A program made the position numbers and the translations under genes. A DNA stretch of 64,000 nucleotides from Ascaphus truei. Lineage: Eukaryota > Chordata > Amphibia > Anura > Ascaphidae. The notes beneath the pieces were generated by a model. The model searched no databases, was not told where the DNA came from, and worked only from the letters and a program-made list of their open reading frames with translations. The stretch lies in the NCBI GenBank assembly GCA_036426205.1, contig CM071579.1:13050071-13114070 (forward strand). The letters run 5' to 3'. This document shows, in pieces, positions 21,465-32,445 of this stretch (position 1 is its first letter; every line of letters begins with the position of its first letter).

Positions 21465-22744
21465 AATCTGCAATTCCACGTGCTGCTCTGCATATATAAA
21501 ACACAACATATGTGTGGGAAATTAATTAATGTTTTACCAATGTTAAACACAATGAACAAGGTCCTCAGGAAATGATCTACCCCTTTGCCAACTTAATTAA
21601 TATTTTATATCCAGGGTACCTAAAAAAACGCTGAGCGAATGTATAACTTAACTCCTTCAGTGTCTGAAACGCAATGGACATTTCTGTCGTCGTTACCATT
21701 CTGCTGGTTTAAGCCTGCCGGCGTTTTTAGTTATTGACTCATTTCACGTCAAGCCATCATTTCTGTTGATTACAAATTCAAATTAGCACGAGTTAGTAAT
21801 AAAAATGTCATTAAATAGTACTGCGTGTGAAATTTCAAGCAAGGGAAATATATTTAAATGAAATGTACCTAAGGCATGGCAGACCCAACACTTTGCAATA
21901 CTGAACAAACAGGGTGCAAAATGCCAATAGAAAGCGGGATGCTAAAGGTTTCTCTATTGGCATCAGAATATTTTATGGCGATAAATGTTGAGATTTGACA
22001 TACAAACTATACTGTAATACAACCAAGGCTGTAGCTGGATGTACTTATAAAACCACTGGAATGGGTGTAAATTAATAACTGGCGATTTTGGAAGACCGGA
22101 AGGATGTTACAGGTCCAGTTCCATCTGGTTAACATGGAAATAAAAGACGGACGGGTGGACTTAGTCTTCATGTATCAATCAAATGACATGTCACAGGCAT
22201 AATGAATAATAGCAAGAAGATGGCCTACAGTTTCTCTATTGCTAATATAAAAACACTATTTTAAACCTGGTGACAATGAATTGTACTGTACACAATACAC
22301 TTACTGATAAAATGGTGAACATGGATGAGAACTTTCATATCCTATATGATGACTTAGAAAGAGTCACTTATACTGCATACTTTTGTAGGTCCTACTTAAC
22401 AAAATGTTAGAGTTAATCTACTTAGCCATATAACACCTTTAATACCACTTTAAAACTTTCTTTCATAAGATAAATCAGCAGCCCGCTCTTGCAGAAGTAT
22501 TAAATCTACTCCATTAGCTGTGTTTTAGAACTGCTATAGAACTGGCTATTCTTAGCAGCTCTTGTTTCCATAGAGAGATAGTCATACAATGCCCCCCAAA
22601 AACATTCAGAGCATCAATAACAAAAGGTAATTCACGCAATTGAGAGAGCAAGATAATCTGTTTATTTTCTATTTGCTTAATCTGTTTATTTTCTATTTGC
22701 TTTATTTGTGCTATCACTTGAGAATGTACAGTATGCAACATATC
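21465..22744. other. Repeat-poor block, candidate noncoding conservation
   Basis: Even-composition DNA without repeats. Around 22170-22195 it has ATCAATCAA followed by TGACATGTCA, a PBX and MEIS/TGIF-type pair. No exon seen. Confidence 0.25.
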
Positions 22745-22841
22745 AGCTGAGTCACCCTACCCTGCCACCGGTGCGGGGGAGCTGTCAAGTAGTTGGACGG
22801 AGCTCCGCACGATCGGGATTGTGGGGCGGCCATTTTGGTAA

Positions 22842-22994
22842 TTGCGCATGCGTAATGCGCCGAGGCGCGCATGCACAGTGTGAGGAGCACGGTGGCCATC
22901 TTAGGATGGCTCCACAGATGCAGCTGCAGGACAACAAGTCCCAGAATCCCTAGAGGGAGGGACTGCAGCACATGGGACTGTACCAGCCAATGGG
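22842..22994 (+). promoter_or_regulatory. LTR promoter module: NRF1, ZNF143-like, CCAAT
   Basis: TTGCGCATGCGTA (22842-22854), then ACAACAAGTCCCAGAATCC (22931-22949) resembling the ZNF143/THAP11 motif, then AGCCAATGGG (22985-22994). YY1-like CCATTTTGG and CCATCTTAGG flank the NRF1 site region. Confidence 0.55.
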
Positions 22995-23614
22995 ATGTGA
23001 GCAACAGGATATCCTCCACGTGCGGAAAGCCCGCGAGTCAGTCTGAACGGAGGAGCCAAAGGAGAAGGTAGTGTCCAGGGAGCAGTGTTTCCTGGGCTTG
23101 GCCTAGACCTTGCTCCCAGTTAGGCCCTGAGACACCAGTAGAGGAGTGTTGCAGGGAAGGCCCCAGATAGGGACTCTTCCCCTTATTGTTATTTATGCAC
23201 CGGTGACCGCACAGCCACGTGGTGACCTGCGGCCTGGGACCAGGTCACAGGATTCAGAGACATTGTTTGAGACCCTCCAGCTGGAGCTCACCCCACGAGG
23301 CAGATCAAGACCCTTAGGAGAAAGGGGATTTGTGTTTCCAAGGGTGATTAGTGTGTCTAACTCACTACGCCAAGCAGCACCTGGGTACTGGAGTACCCAG
23401 GCAGGTACCCAAGTGCACCTACATCAACAGGGGATAGCGTTACTTCACACTTGGGTGTGAATTGCTGGGATAGGACGCCAGGGGTATTGGTGCCACGGCA
23501 CCCTCAGTACTTTGGGGGATCCACCATGTCTGGGGTCATTGGGTTTGCACTGTGGGTACAGTTATTACCGTTATTGTATGTGTATGTGTATACAGTAAAC
23601 CTTTGTTATATATA

Positions 23615-23950
23615 CTGCTGCGGCCGAGTTTATTCGAGCATTTGCCCGTTCTCGGCCGCAGCAGTAACCTGGCGCACGCCGGAGGGTGCCGGGCGCGCGC
23701 CAAAGCAGCGGAAGAGCGCCCTCCGATCGGGGCGCTCTCCCTCCCGCTGCCGGGTCCGCCGGGTCCCCCGGAACCCCCTGCCGCCGTCCCCCACATTGCG
23801 GGACACCAGGGCTCCCTCGGGGAGCCCTGGACGCGCGTGCAGGGGGCGCTGACACCCGATGACGCGTGACCGCGCATCGGTGACGCGCGGCACGCCGAGG
23901 GAGTGGGGCTAGCAAGCCGGGGCATCCCCCGGCTTGCGGAACTAGCCCTG
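23615..23950. other. CpG-dense module with perfect palindromes
   Basis: CTGCTGCGGCCGAG (23615-23628) is perfectly inverted at 23651-23664. GCAAGCCGGGG (23912-23922) is perfectly inverted at 23927-23937, with GGGCTAG / CTAGCCC outside it. Between them the DNA is extremely GC-rich. It may be a transposon inserted in the LTR or an RNA structural domain of it. Confidence 0.5.
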
Positions 23951-24374
23951 CTCGGATTAAACGTGTCGGTAGTGTATTGTGTGGTGTATTATTCTTTACT
24001 GTATATTGGTTACTGCAAGGGGTTATCCTGCCAACACTGGGATCCCTCATAGGTGGAGGCGCTGCACTGCAAGGAGAAAGAGCTTACCCCAGACTCCCAG
24101 AGGCGGAGGCTTAGGCCTCCTGTGAGCAAATAGGTATAGCCGCACGCGTAGTTGCCGTGTAGTTCCCTCAGGCATAGGGAAAGGGGGTTACATGAACATT
24201 GTTACATGAAAATCAATGGGGGAAAATAGATTTATTTGTTCCATGCTTTCATAGCTACAGAGGAAAATGATTACCTTGCCTGGCATTTCCCAATTCCACC
24301 TTCTCAGAATACAGCAAAGCTGTACATAGTATAGCTATCAAAATCTGGATTCAAACCGAAAAAGAATAGCTGGC

Positions 24375-25385
24375 TGTGATGGTGTTTGCAGACCCATCAC
24401 TAACACACAAGCAGTACAAACAAAGGTTTGTGAGGCATGCTGCCTGGCTGCTGGAAACTCCACCTTTTCAAAAGACAGACAACTAATTAGGACAGAGGGC
24501 TAGCACCTGCAGCCAATCTCAGGAGCTACTGCATATAGACAGGCTTCTGAGAACACATAGAGCCTCATTCAGGTCTCAGCCAGGGAGAGATAGGAGCCTA
24601 GGAGGCAATTGATTAGAATTCATTCAAATAACTTTGTTTATGTATTACTGTTTAATATTATTGTCTTTCATTTTTGTTAGCCTTGTGGCAGGAGGGTTAC
24701 TTCTAAGCCCGTTAAAAGGTGTTAACTGGCCTAAACAATAAAATAATGGCCACAAAGTAGGGAAAGTTACATACACACTCATATAGACACACGATTGTTG
24801 CTCATTGGCTCACCCAAAAAAACTGCTGTTTAACAGTGGCTAATACTTTTTCAAAACCTGCTGCTCCACCAGAAAAGGCCAGAAATCATAAAGAAGTAGG
24901 TGTCAAACTAAGAACAAGTAAGACATGATTTAAGGATTGAATCCAGGATAATTTTCTTGGGCCCATTGGACCATTGAAGCTACAATAGACCTAGGTCTAT
25001 TACTGCATATGAAAATAAGGGGAGCCAACAAGTCAGTTGCCTAGAAAAAGTCAGTAAGAGACTGTTTAGAAACGACAAACTCGTTTTCTTTAGGAAGCCC
25101 ATGTAACCAAAAGAAAGTGGGCGGGAGCTAGTAGCCATCTTTAAATTATGAGGGATCTGATTGAAAAAGAGTTGGACCTGTGGGATCTAGGAGCTAAATC
25201 TAGTCCCAAGCCCCCATTTGTGAAATACTGGAGAGCAAGAGTGTTGCGAGTACTCTGCACTGAGGATTGTCCACCCTAGACTCCCAGCTCGGGACTAGAC
25301 ACCTGTGAGTTGAGCTGAGGCTATGATCCAACAAGAGACTATGATCCAACAATCCTGGTTTCTACTCTACTAAGAATTCTGTTAC
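24375..25385 (+). repeat. LTR-like dispersed repeat, uninterrupted copy
   Basis: TGTGATGGTGTTTGCAGACC through the segment ending AGGGAAAGTTAC (about 24775) is colinear with 40326-42070. The rest to TTCTGTTACA could be the remainder of an LTR. At 24677-24692 it preserves the site (GCCTTGTGGCAG) where a hAT element is inserted in the other copy. Confidence 0.55.
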
Positions 25386-25490
25386 AGCCAGTAAAAGGAT
25401 TCAGGAGATGTTAAATTACCCTTCTTTGAAGTTAATTCCTGATGAAAGGTCCTAATTATTATTATAGCCAGTTGTTTTGCACAAATAGAG

Positions 25491-25517
25491 GGGGGGGGGG
25501 GGGGGGGGGGGGGGGGG
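25491..25517 (+). repeat. Poly-G tract
   Basis: A run of about 27 G; potential quadruplex and a likely polymerase or assembly problem site. Confidence 0.9.
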
Positions 25518-25654
25518 AGCTGACATATACTGGGAAGGTGCCAGCAGTACAGTTTCCTTCAAGGGAAACAAAATGGATGTCATCTGTCGCAGCTTTCCAT
25601 TGGCCCACATTATGCTTGGGATTTAAACCTCCATAAGGTAGTGTAGACACCTTC

Positions 25655-26310
25655 TCTATAAGTATCTCAGGAATCATGGGGTCCCGGGAGTTGAAATAAA
25701 TGTGGTTCAGTTTCCTAGATCTTGTGAGGAATCGAAGGTCACGGCGGTCGCAGCGTGACCCCCGCTTACCACCCGCGGTCCCCGTTGTCTCAGCTCCGGT
25801 CCCCCTCCGTTGGTACACCCACCGGGCAGCCGCTGCTCCGCACACAGCGGGTAAACATGCGGCTGCCATTAGACCTGCACACGCGCTCTCCATCCTTACA
25901 GATTGCGCGTCAGGCAGTCATAATTTATTCAGCCTTCTGGGGCTTAGACCACGCCCCCGGCACTCGCGCGGCTCACGGTCATGCTCCCCTGCTTCTCAGC
26001 TGTTCTCAACATACCCTCATCAGCACAACCTATCCAGTGCTGCTCCACATGCTCCTCCAGGCCTGCCTCCACCTTCCATTGGTCAGCCCACCTTTATAAT
26101 CCCTATTCTCCCTGTTGCACATCGCTCTGCCTAGTCTCAGCTCTGTTGGATGTGTGCTTTACCCCTCTCTCTGTTACAGTGCTTCTCAGGTTCTGATCTG
26201 GCTTGTCTTGTACTACTCTCTCTGGCTCTCGACCCCAGCTTCCTCCTGACTACGCTGCATCTCTCGTCCCCCGAACTCGACTTGCAACTCGCCCAAAACT
26301 TAAGCTCCCT
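25655..26310 (+). repeat. LTR-like GC-rich repeat
   Basis: Starts with a fragment of the 10520 family (25655-25720), then GC-rich DNA with ATTGGTCAG (CCAAT) and a TTTATAAT box (26076-26100) followed by pyrimidine-rich sequence with TCTCGACCCC. The layout resembles gypsy-type LTR promoters, but no second copy is in the window. Confidence 0.4.
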
Positions 26311-26564
26311 GTTCCTTTAACAGGCGCTATCTTAAATGGCACGTTACTAACGAAAAACAACACGCAAGTAAATAAGTAAATAACAATACACAAAACCTAT
26401 TTACAGGACTCGCAGTGAGGACACCAGTCAGAACTCTGAAGAACGTGCTCCTAGAACAAAGGGCAGAGCTACATATAACCTCTATGCTCCCTACTTTTAC
26501 ATCACTGGTCACGGGATAGAAAAGGGGAAGAGTGAACCACGAGTGATCCCACCCAGTTAATACT
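26311..26564. other. Unique spacer
   Basis: Nothing recognised. Confidence 0.35.
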
Positions 26565-26936
26565 TAATGGCAAGCGGTGGATTTTGAAATCTGCCATCCC
26601 ATGGCACCCACATATGCCGGCCGCCTCCTTTCTGCCGACCTCCTGATTTGCAGCGTCATATCACACCACATGGTGTCTTGTTGTCATCTGACGCCACGAC
26701 GTCACGTTGCCATAGCAAATAGACGTATTGTGATGTCACGTTGGTGACATCCGCGGCGTCATTTGACACTGCGAGATGGAAGGAGGAGGAGGTCGGCAGA
26801 AAGGAGACAGCAAGGAGGCGCCTGGCCTATGTAAGTGACTTCCCAACAAGCCACTAGGCCCGAGAGTGCAGCAAATGTATATGGGAGCGGACATTTTTGC
26901 TGTCCCAAAATTTTGCCACCCTTGCCCAAGGCCTAA
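26565..26936. mobile_element. Foldback TIR element
   Basis: Left TTAATGGCAAGCGGTGG and right CCACCCTTGCCCAAGG..TAA are inverted. CGCCTCCTTTCTGCCGACC (26624-26642) pairs with GGTCGGCAGAAAGGAG (26791-26806). Centre holds a cluster of TGACGTCA-like half sites. No transposase. Confidence 0.6.
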
Positions 26937-28172
26937 TGGGAAAGCTGCCACTGCTTATGGCAGTTAACTCCTTTATAGAAATTGTAGTCCCCAAAGAAGG
27001 AGCAACACAATATATAGCAATTATAAATTATTCTCGTCACAGACGATCTACACAGGTCGAAAGCTTTGTCTTAGGTTTAGTGGCAAACAGGGATGAAAGA
27101 ATTAGCAACTATCCTTTATTTTTCCCCTGCTGTACTCCTCACTCAACTCAACATATTTTATCCTGAAATAGTAGTTCTGTTTAATTGGTCATGGTATCTA
27201 GCCATGGCAAATTAAACTTTGGCTCAACAATTACAAGCATTAGGTTGATTTGTATTGTTTTTTTTTAATGCTTGATACAGCTCCCTTTCTTCTTAGTGTG
27301 GATATAGTGGGGGTTATTCGTCAAAAAGCACAGTCATGTTAATGTTAAAGTAATGTTGGAAAGCAAGCAGTATGAAATGTGTGTGGCTTCCCTATCTCTC
27401 CTTATGTGTACCCAAAAGCAACATGTGGATAGGACTTACCCCTTCACTGCCAGAGAGCTTTTGTAGTGTTATTTTGGCTCCTCTATAAAAAAAAAATCAA
27501 TCATAATATATGCCAACATATTAGCAATAGCATGTACAGTACCTGTAGTGCAGCCCCAGTATAGCTTTAGGGGCAAACATATGCAGAACACACCATAGAA
27601 ACTACTATACCTTCCCTGCAAAATCTACTTTTGAGATTATAGCAAATAAAATGCTCAAACATCTTCCGATACGATGTGTGCCTTTGATATCCCCTTAATT
27701 TATACAATGTAGAATGCAGATTCTGTATTTAAAAAAAATAAATCACCTGGAAAAAGGATTAGACATTAAGGCTGACAACGTTTGAATATATCCCAGAAAT
27801 ACTTTCTATTCTCAAGACGCCCATACCCACATAGGTCCAAAATAAAATGATCTACAGGAATCTAGTTGCGTAGTTAATGTAAACTGTACTTATTGGGAAT
27901 CAACATGAGTTTAGGCAAACAGATGAAAATGTAAGATTTCAATCTTTTAGTGATGATATACAATGTATCATGTGATAGTCCCAATCAATTGTGCTGACAA
28001 CTGACATTGATCATTTTCCATGTCTAATATTATCAAAACGTATTACTATATTGATTTGTGATATGAGAGTGTCCTAGGAATACCAGAGGGGTATTATTCA
28101 TACATTTGTTAAGGCCAATTCTGTAGAAGAATATTGCACTAACGAAACATACAGTAGTAACTATTGTTTTGG
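26937..28172. other. Unique AT-rich sequence
   Basis: Nothing supported. A weak hammerhead-like string near 27045 was examined and not accepted. Confidence 0.4.
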
Positions 28173-28430
28173 AGAAGGAGCGGCTTAGTGAGTAGAGACA
28201 CTGACTGTCACTGATTATAAAGCAGGGGAACCTGGTTCAATTCCCGGTGTCGGCTCCTTGTGACCTTGGACAAGTCACTTTATCTCCCTGTGCCTCAGGC
28301 ACCAAAAACATAGATTGTAAGCTCCACGGGGCAGGGACTTGTGCCTGCAAAATGTCTCTGTAAAGCTGCTATGTAAAACTGGCAGCGCTATACAAGAACA
28401 TGCTAGTATTATTATTATTATTTTTAGTAA
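28173..28430 (+). repeat. MIR-like tRNA-derived SINE, intact head
   Basis: A tRNA-like head with A-box region at about 28183-28195 and B-box GGTTCAATTCC (28234-28244), then the core CTTGTGACCTTGG..AAGTCACTTTATC, GATTGTAAGCTCCACGGGG and a tail GCGCTATACAAG..ATTATTATTATT typical of L2/CR1-mobilised SINEs. Most complete SINE in the window. Confidence 0.85.
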
Positions 28431-29165
28431 ATGTACCCTTCAAAAGTTCACGTGCTGCATATTTTGAATACAGTCTTCTTTATACACATACCCCATTGCA
28501 TAATTTATGTTCGACTATTAGATCAGAATAAGCTAATTTATGAATATGATAAACAGAATGATGAGCTAATGAGTCTCTCCCAACTATCAATACTTGGCTA
28601 CTATTGTACCAGGTTACCGAATCTAAATGAAGAGGAAATGACATACATTTGGGGACTCTGCTATATTGCCTCCAAATGGGATCATATACATGTACTGAAG
28701 CATTTCCATCAAAAAAAATATTTGTGGTCCAACTTTCCTTCTAAATTGTGTTTGACCTAGTTAGGTTTGTGCTCCCATGTGTCATTTTGTCAGCAAAGTT
28801 TGTTTTTACCTACAAAGCAACTGTGTGAAAAAACTCAGACCTGAAATCCCTATCAAAATGCCATATTTCATCTACATCAGAATTTCTCCGTACCCCAAGG
28901 TAAAACGCATTGGAAAACAACTTATACCTTCTTACATTTAATGGTCAACCACTCTGCGTCTATCCCAGCAGTGCTAGACTTAATAATGTTATTTGGAAGG
29001 ATGGATCATTAAATGCACATCAATCTGAATCTCATACACTTGCTTGCCTTTTCTGAATACAGAGAACTTATCACATGTATAGTATGTCAAACCTACATAC
29101 GTACAGTATAGCAATGTGTGTACGTAAGAGATGTACGCAATGGAGACCGTTTTTAAGGTGAAATT
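28431..29165. other. Unique AT-rich sequence
   Basis: A 109-codon plus frame (28431-28760) has no recognised domain; not called. Confidence 0.4.
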
Positions 29166-29660
29166 AATGTAAGGCTTCATTGCCTGTTCCTTTAAATAAT
29201 ACTGCAAACAAGAATATACATACAATAATAAACACCTATCCCTTTGTAAGGGCTAACTTACTTCCCCAGACCCTATCTGCAGGACTGGAGCGATATTCCC
29301 ATTACCAGCCTATCACCCCAAAGTCTAAGGAGGTACCTCAAGCAGGTGTCCCTCCAGGTCAGTCTCTGGCAGATTCCTTGGTCCTCTGTGTCCAGGAAAT
29401 ATAGGCATCTGGGTGTCTTGATCTCAGCACACCTTTGTGTTCAAGACAGTCTGTGTGCAGGCTTCTTTGTTCTCCTTCTGTCAGCCCAAATGTGAGTTAA
29501 GGGAATCTATCTCCTGTGTCTCACATGAGGCTTTTTACAGAGCTCTCATTAGTCCAGGTGGAGACTAGTTAATTGACTGGCTGCAATTAACTATCTCTCT
29601 GCTGGATTCTCTGAGCTCTGAGGCTGCTTTATTTAAACAGGGATAAGTCCCCGTTACAGT
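29166..29660 (-). repeat. LTR-like dispersed repeat, copy 2
   Basis: Colinear with 13258-13700 (CTATCCCTTTGTAAGGG, AGGAGGTACCT, CTCAGCACACCTTTG, ATTAGTCCAGG). Ends with CCCCGTTACAGTG, an LTR-like terminus. Confidence 0.5.
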
Positions 29661-30038
29661 GTACTGTTAGCAAGCCTCCATCACAGTTTGCATACCAAAC
29701 TTTTGTGAACTAGACAGAACTATTATAGAGGAGCTAAACCAATAAGAATGTAAGCCTGTGCAAATGCTACTTGCAAAGCAGAATTACCTTAATGCAGAAC
29801 TGCCATATGGAGCATGATTTGAAGGCTGCTGGAGTGGGAATTTTAATTTACTAATTTAATGCAGGAGCTGGAGGTACCTAAAAAATTAATTATGTGCAAC
29901 ATTAAAGCTTTGTAGAAAATGATACTTGCTTTAGCTATAAAAATGAATATTCATCCAACAGTAAAATAATCTTTTGAAAACGACTACTAATTCTCACCCC
30001 ATAATGTGCATGGACATTATACAGTAGCTGCCTACAGC
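29661..30038. other. Unique spacer
   Basis: Nothing recognised. Confidence 0.35.
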
Positions 30039-30691
30039 TAAGGCACCGCTGCACGCGCCCGCACAGCCGCCTTGCTTGCCGGCGGCGCGTGCAAGTTACT
30101 GCACCGTGATTTGCGGTCTGCAGGTAACTTTTTCCGGCACGGGGGGGGGGGGGGGGTTCAAAATGTGGGGGGGGGGGGGGGGGGGGGGCCATGACAGGGG
30201 CGGGCCAAAACGCAAGCAATTTGCAAACACCCAGCAAAAGCAGGATATATATATATATATATATATATATATTCTATTTATTTATTTATTTCCCTGATAC
30301 TGCTTCCGGCAGTGACCGTAGCCCTCGCACTCTCGGAGCCCCGTAGCCCTTGACTCTCGGAGCCCCGTAGCCCTCACACTCCAAGAGCTCCCCTCCCGGA
30401 GCAGGGTCAGCCTGCGAAATGGGCACCAGAGAGGAGGGAGGGGGGGCTTCACGGCTGCAGAGACGCACAGACTTCCCTCCAGCTCCAGACAGCTCCCCTC
30501 CTCATAGGCTCACTACGAGACCACGTGACGCGTTGCCGCTTGGGATCACGATCCTCGTGTATCCCCTGCCGGCTGACGCGTCACAGTGCACAGCGAGCCT
30601 TGCAGGTAGGAGGGACTGGGGCTGGCTCGGAAGGAACTCCGGTCTGGTGAGTGACGCGCGCACCGCCGGATGCAGCGGGACCCAGGCCTTA
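30039..30691. mobile_element. GC-rich DNA transposon, TAAGGC termini
   Basis: Left TAAGGCACCGCTGCACGCGCC and right, read inverted, TAAGGCCTGGGTCCCGCTGC share ends, with an 8-base gap in the left. A subterminal palindrome GCACGCGCC / GGCGCGTGC lies at 30051-30092. Inside are poly-G runs (30140-30188), (TA)n (30246-30272) and triplicated CGTAGCCCTCACACTC-like 25-mers (30315-30385). No transposase. Confidence 0.55.
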
Positions 30692-30795
30692 GTCTTGGAG
30701 AAAAAAGTCCAATGCTTGTGCATATTTTGGTGCAATATTGCCAAATACTAAAGGGACCTCCATCAAAAAGAAGGAATAGAACTTTTGGAAACATG

Positions 30796-32445
30796 TGTAG
30801 CCCTCTTACCCCCACCCTAAGTGAGATTGGGGTGTGTAGGTGTATCTGACTACTTCTAGTGTGGTGCTATACCTGTTGGCTCACAGGAGGGCTGAGCGTC
30901 CGCCATGGGGAACCTGGGGCCATTATACTAGGGGGTACTTACTCCAACGATGCAGCGCCTCCACCTGCGATGGCTCCCACCATAGGGGGAGTGGTTCCTC
31001 GCAGGACAATCACAATAATCGATACTCACACAGATATATATATTAACTAGGGACTTTACTCAAAATGGAAACAGATCACAGCAATTCAAACATCATAACC
31101 TGTGTCCCTCTCTAGAGGAGACACTTACTGCGTCGCGCAGGACGCTTCCCAACACTAGGTGATCCCACCCAGTGTCCCGAGAATCCCCACCCAATGTCCC
31201 GCACTCTAGTAGAGAACGTGGGTGACTGCGCAGTCACTAATTAATGTGTTAGGCCTGTTGGTGCACATATATATAGTGAATACCTTCCGAGCACTCCGAT
31301 GCTCGGGTCCGCAACAATCTTCTAAAAGGGTCAGACGTGCGATGCATCCGTCTGATCCTATCCAGGTAATTCTCCAGGAACCCCAACGAGGGTCCCACCG
31401 CTTCACGGGAACACAACCGAATCACGGGAACACCAACCGCATCACGGGAACAGCAACCGCCGCTATATCCCTATCTCTTTCTCACTAACCCTAACGTGAC
31501 AGGAACCCTAACCTAGGGCCTGTCCCTGATGAACCGCAACCTGGGGTGGCTTGGGGAAATCTCCTAGGGCCTGCGGAGTAATAACCTGCCCCACTCCCCT
31601 AACTCATCCCAGTCCTGACACTCACTGAACCCTAACACTAACACTAACACTACGCACTGCAAACTTCATAACGCGTACAGCCACTTGCTGCACACTATCA
31701 CTATGCCTTCTTGTCAGGCCTCACAGCACTGCCAGCCGTGATCCTGACAAGACAGCACACAGACACGCACTAAGGGCAGCGTCCCTATCTGGGCCGTCCC
31801 TCAACACTTACCCACTAACCTGGTGGGGAGTTGGGGCCTTACTTGGGATGTGGGGACCTTACTCGATGCAGGAGCTGCACATGCTCTCTGCACCCTTCCT
31901 TCCCTCACAGCTCCCCAGCTCCAACTGCCGTTCTCAGCGCGCGAAATGTATCTTATTGCTCCCTCTGGAGATCCTTGGCCCTTATTGGCCACACGGAGGC
32001 ACCTGATGTGCTTGCCCCTAAGCCTCATGGGAGTTGTAGTCCCGTGGAGGCTGCAAATACATTGGGGCCGCGTGCGCACTTGCCCTGCGCATGCGCGAGT
32101 CTTTGGAGGCCACCTCAACCCTTCCTGCACTTTCCCTACACTCGCGCGACTTCTCCCTAGCTCTGGGGCCTTACCTGCGCGATCACTGCGCATGCGCGAG
32201 TCTCTCCGCAATGGCGGCGCCCTCCTCGCTAGCTGCCGGGACCGCAGCAACGCGATCGCGGCCTTAGCAACGGCCCGATCGCGTCCCCGGCAACCAGCCT
32301 GCTCGCGGAGATAGCACGCTACTCCCTGCTCCGGCCCCCACCTTTGGAAGCAGCCGTCGGGTCCGTCGCTGGCTCCGGCGGCACCCGCGACCACGCTGCT
32401 CCAAGGGAGGGGGGTCTCTAGGAGCTGCTGGAGACCTGGGCCACA
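30796..32445 (-). repeat. 3' LTR of element B
   Basis: Minus-strand TGTGGCCCAGGTCTCC (from 32445) to GTAAGAGGGCTACA (30796). Very close to 35010-36652, differing mostly by single-base and short indels. Contains the last 215 or so codons of the element frame. Confidence 0.9.

Larger units (their letters stand above)
22745..24192 (+). repeat. Solo LTR related to elements A and B
   Basis: The right end GCGGAGGCTTAGGCCTCC..GGGGGTTACA matches the 3' end of the element A LTR. The left part has the same NRF1 - ZNF143-like - CCAAT order. The left boundary is not certain (a TGTACAG at 22725 is an alternative). A CpG-dense palindromic module (23615-23950) sits inside. Confidence 0.65.

Noticed and set aside
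27040..27080. Possible hammerhead-like string GACGATCTAC..GGTCGAAAGC
   Set aside because: No CTGANGA box and weak pairing; too short to separate from chance.
28173..28250. tRNA gene
   Set aside because: A- and B-box-like strings are followed by the MIR-type core and tail, so it is a SINE head and does not fold as a complete tRNA.
3111..30190. Poly-G/C runs as CRISPR or origin-like repeats
   Set aside because: They are homopolymer tracts in a vertebrate genome without spacer-repeat organisation.
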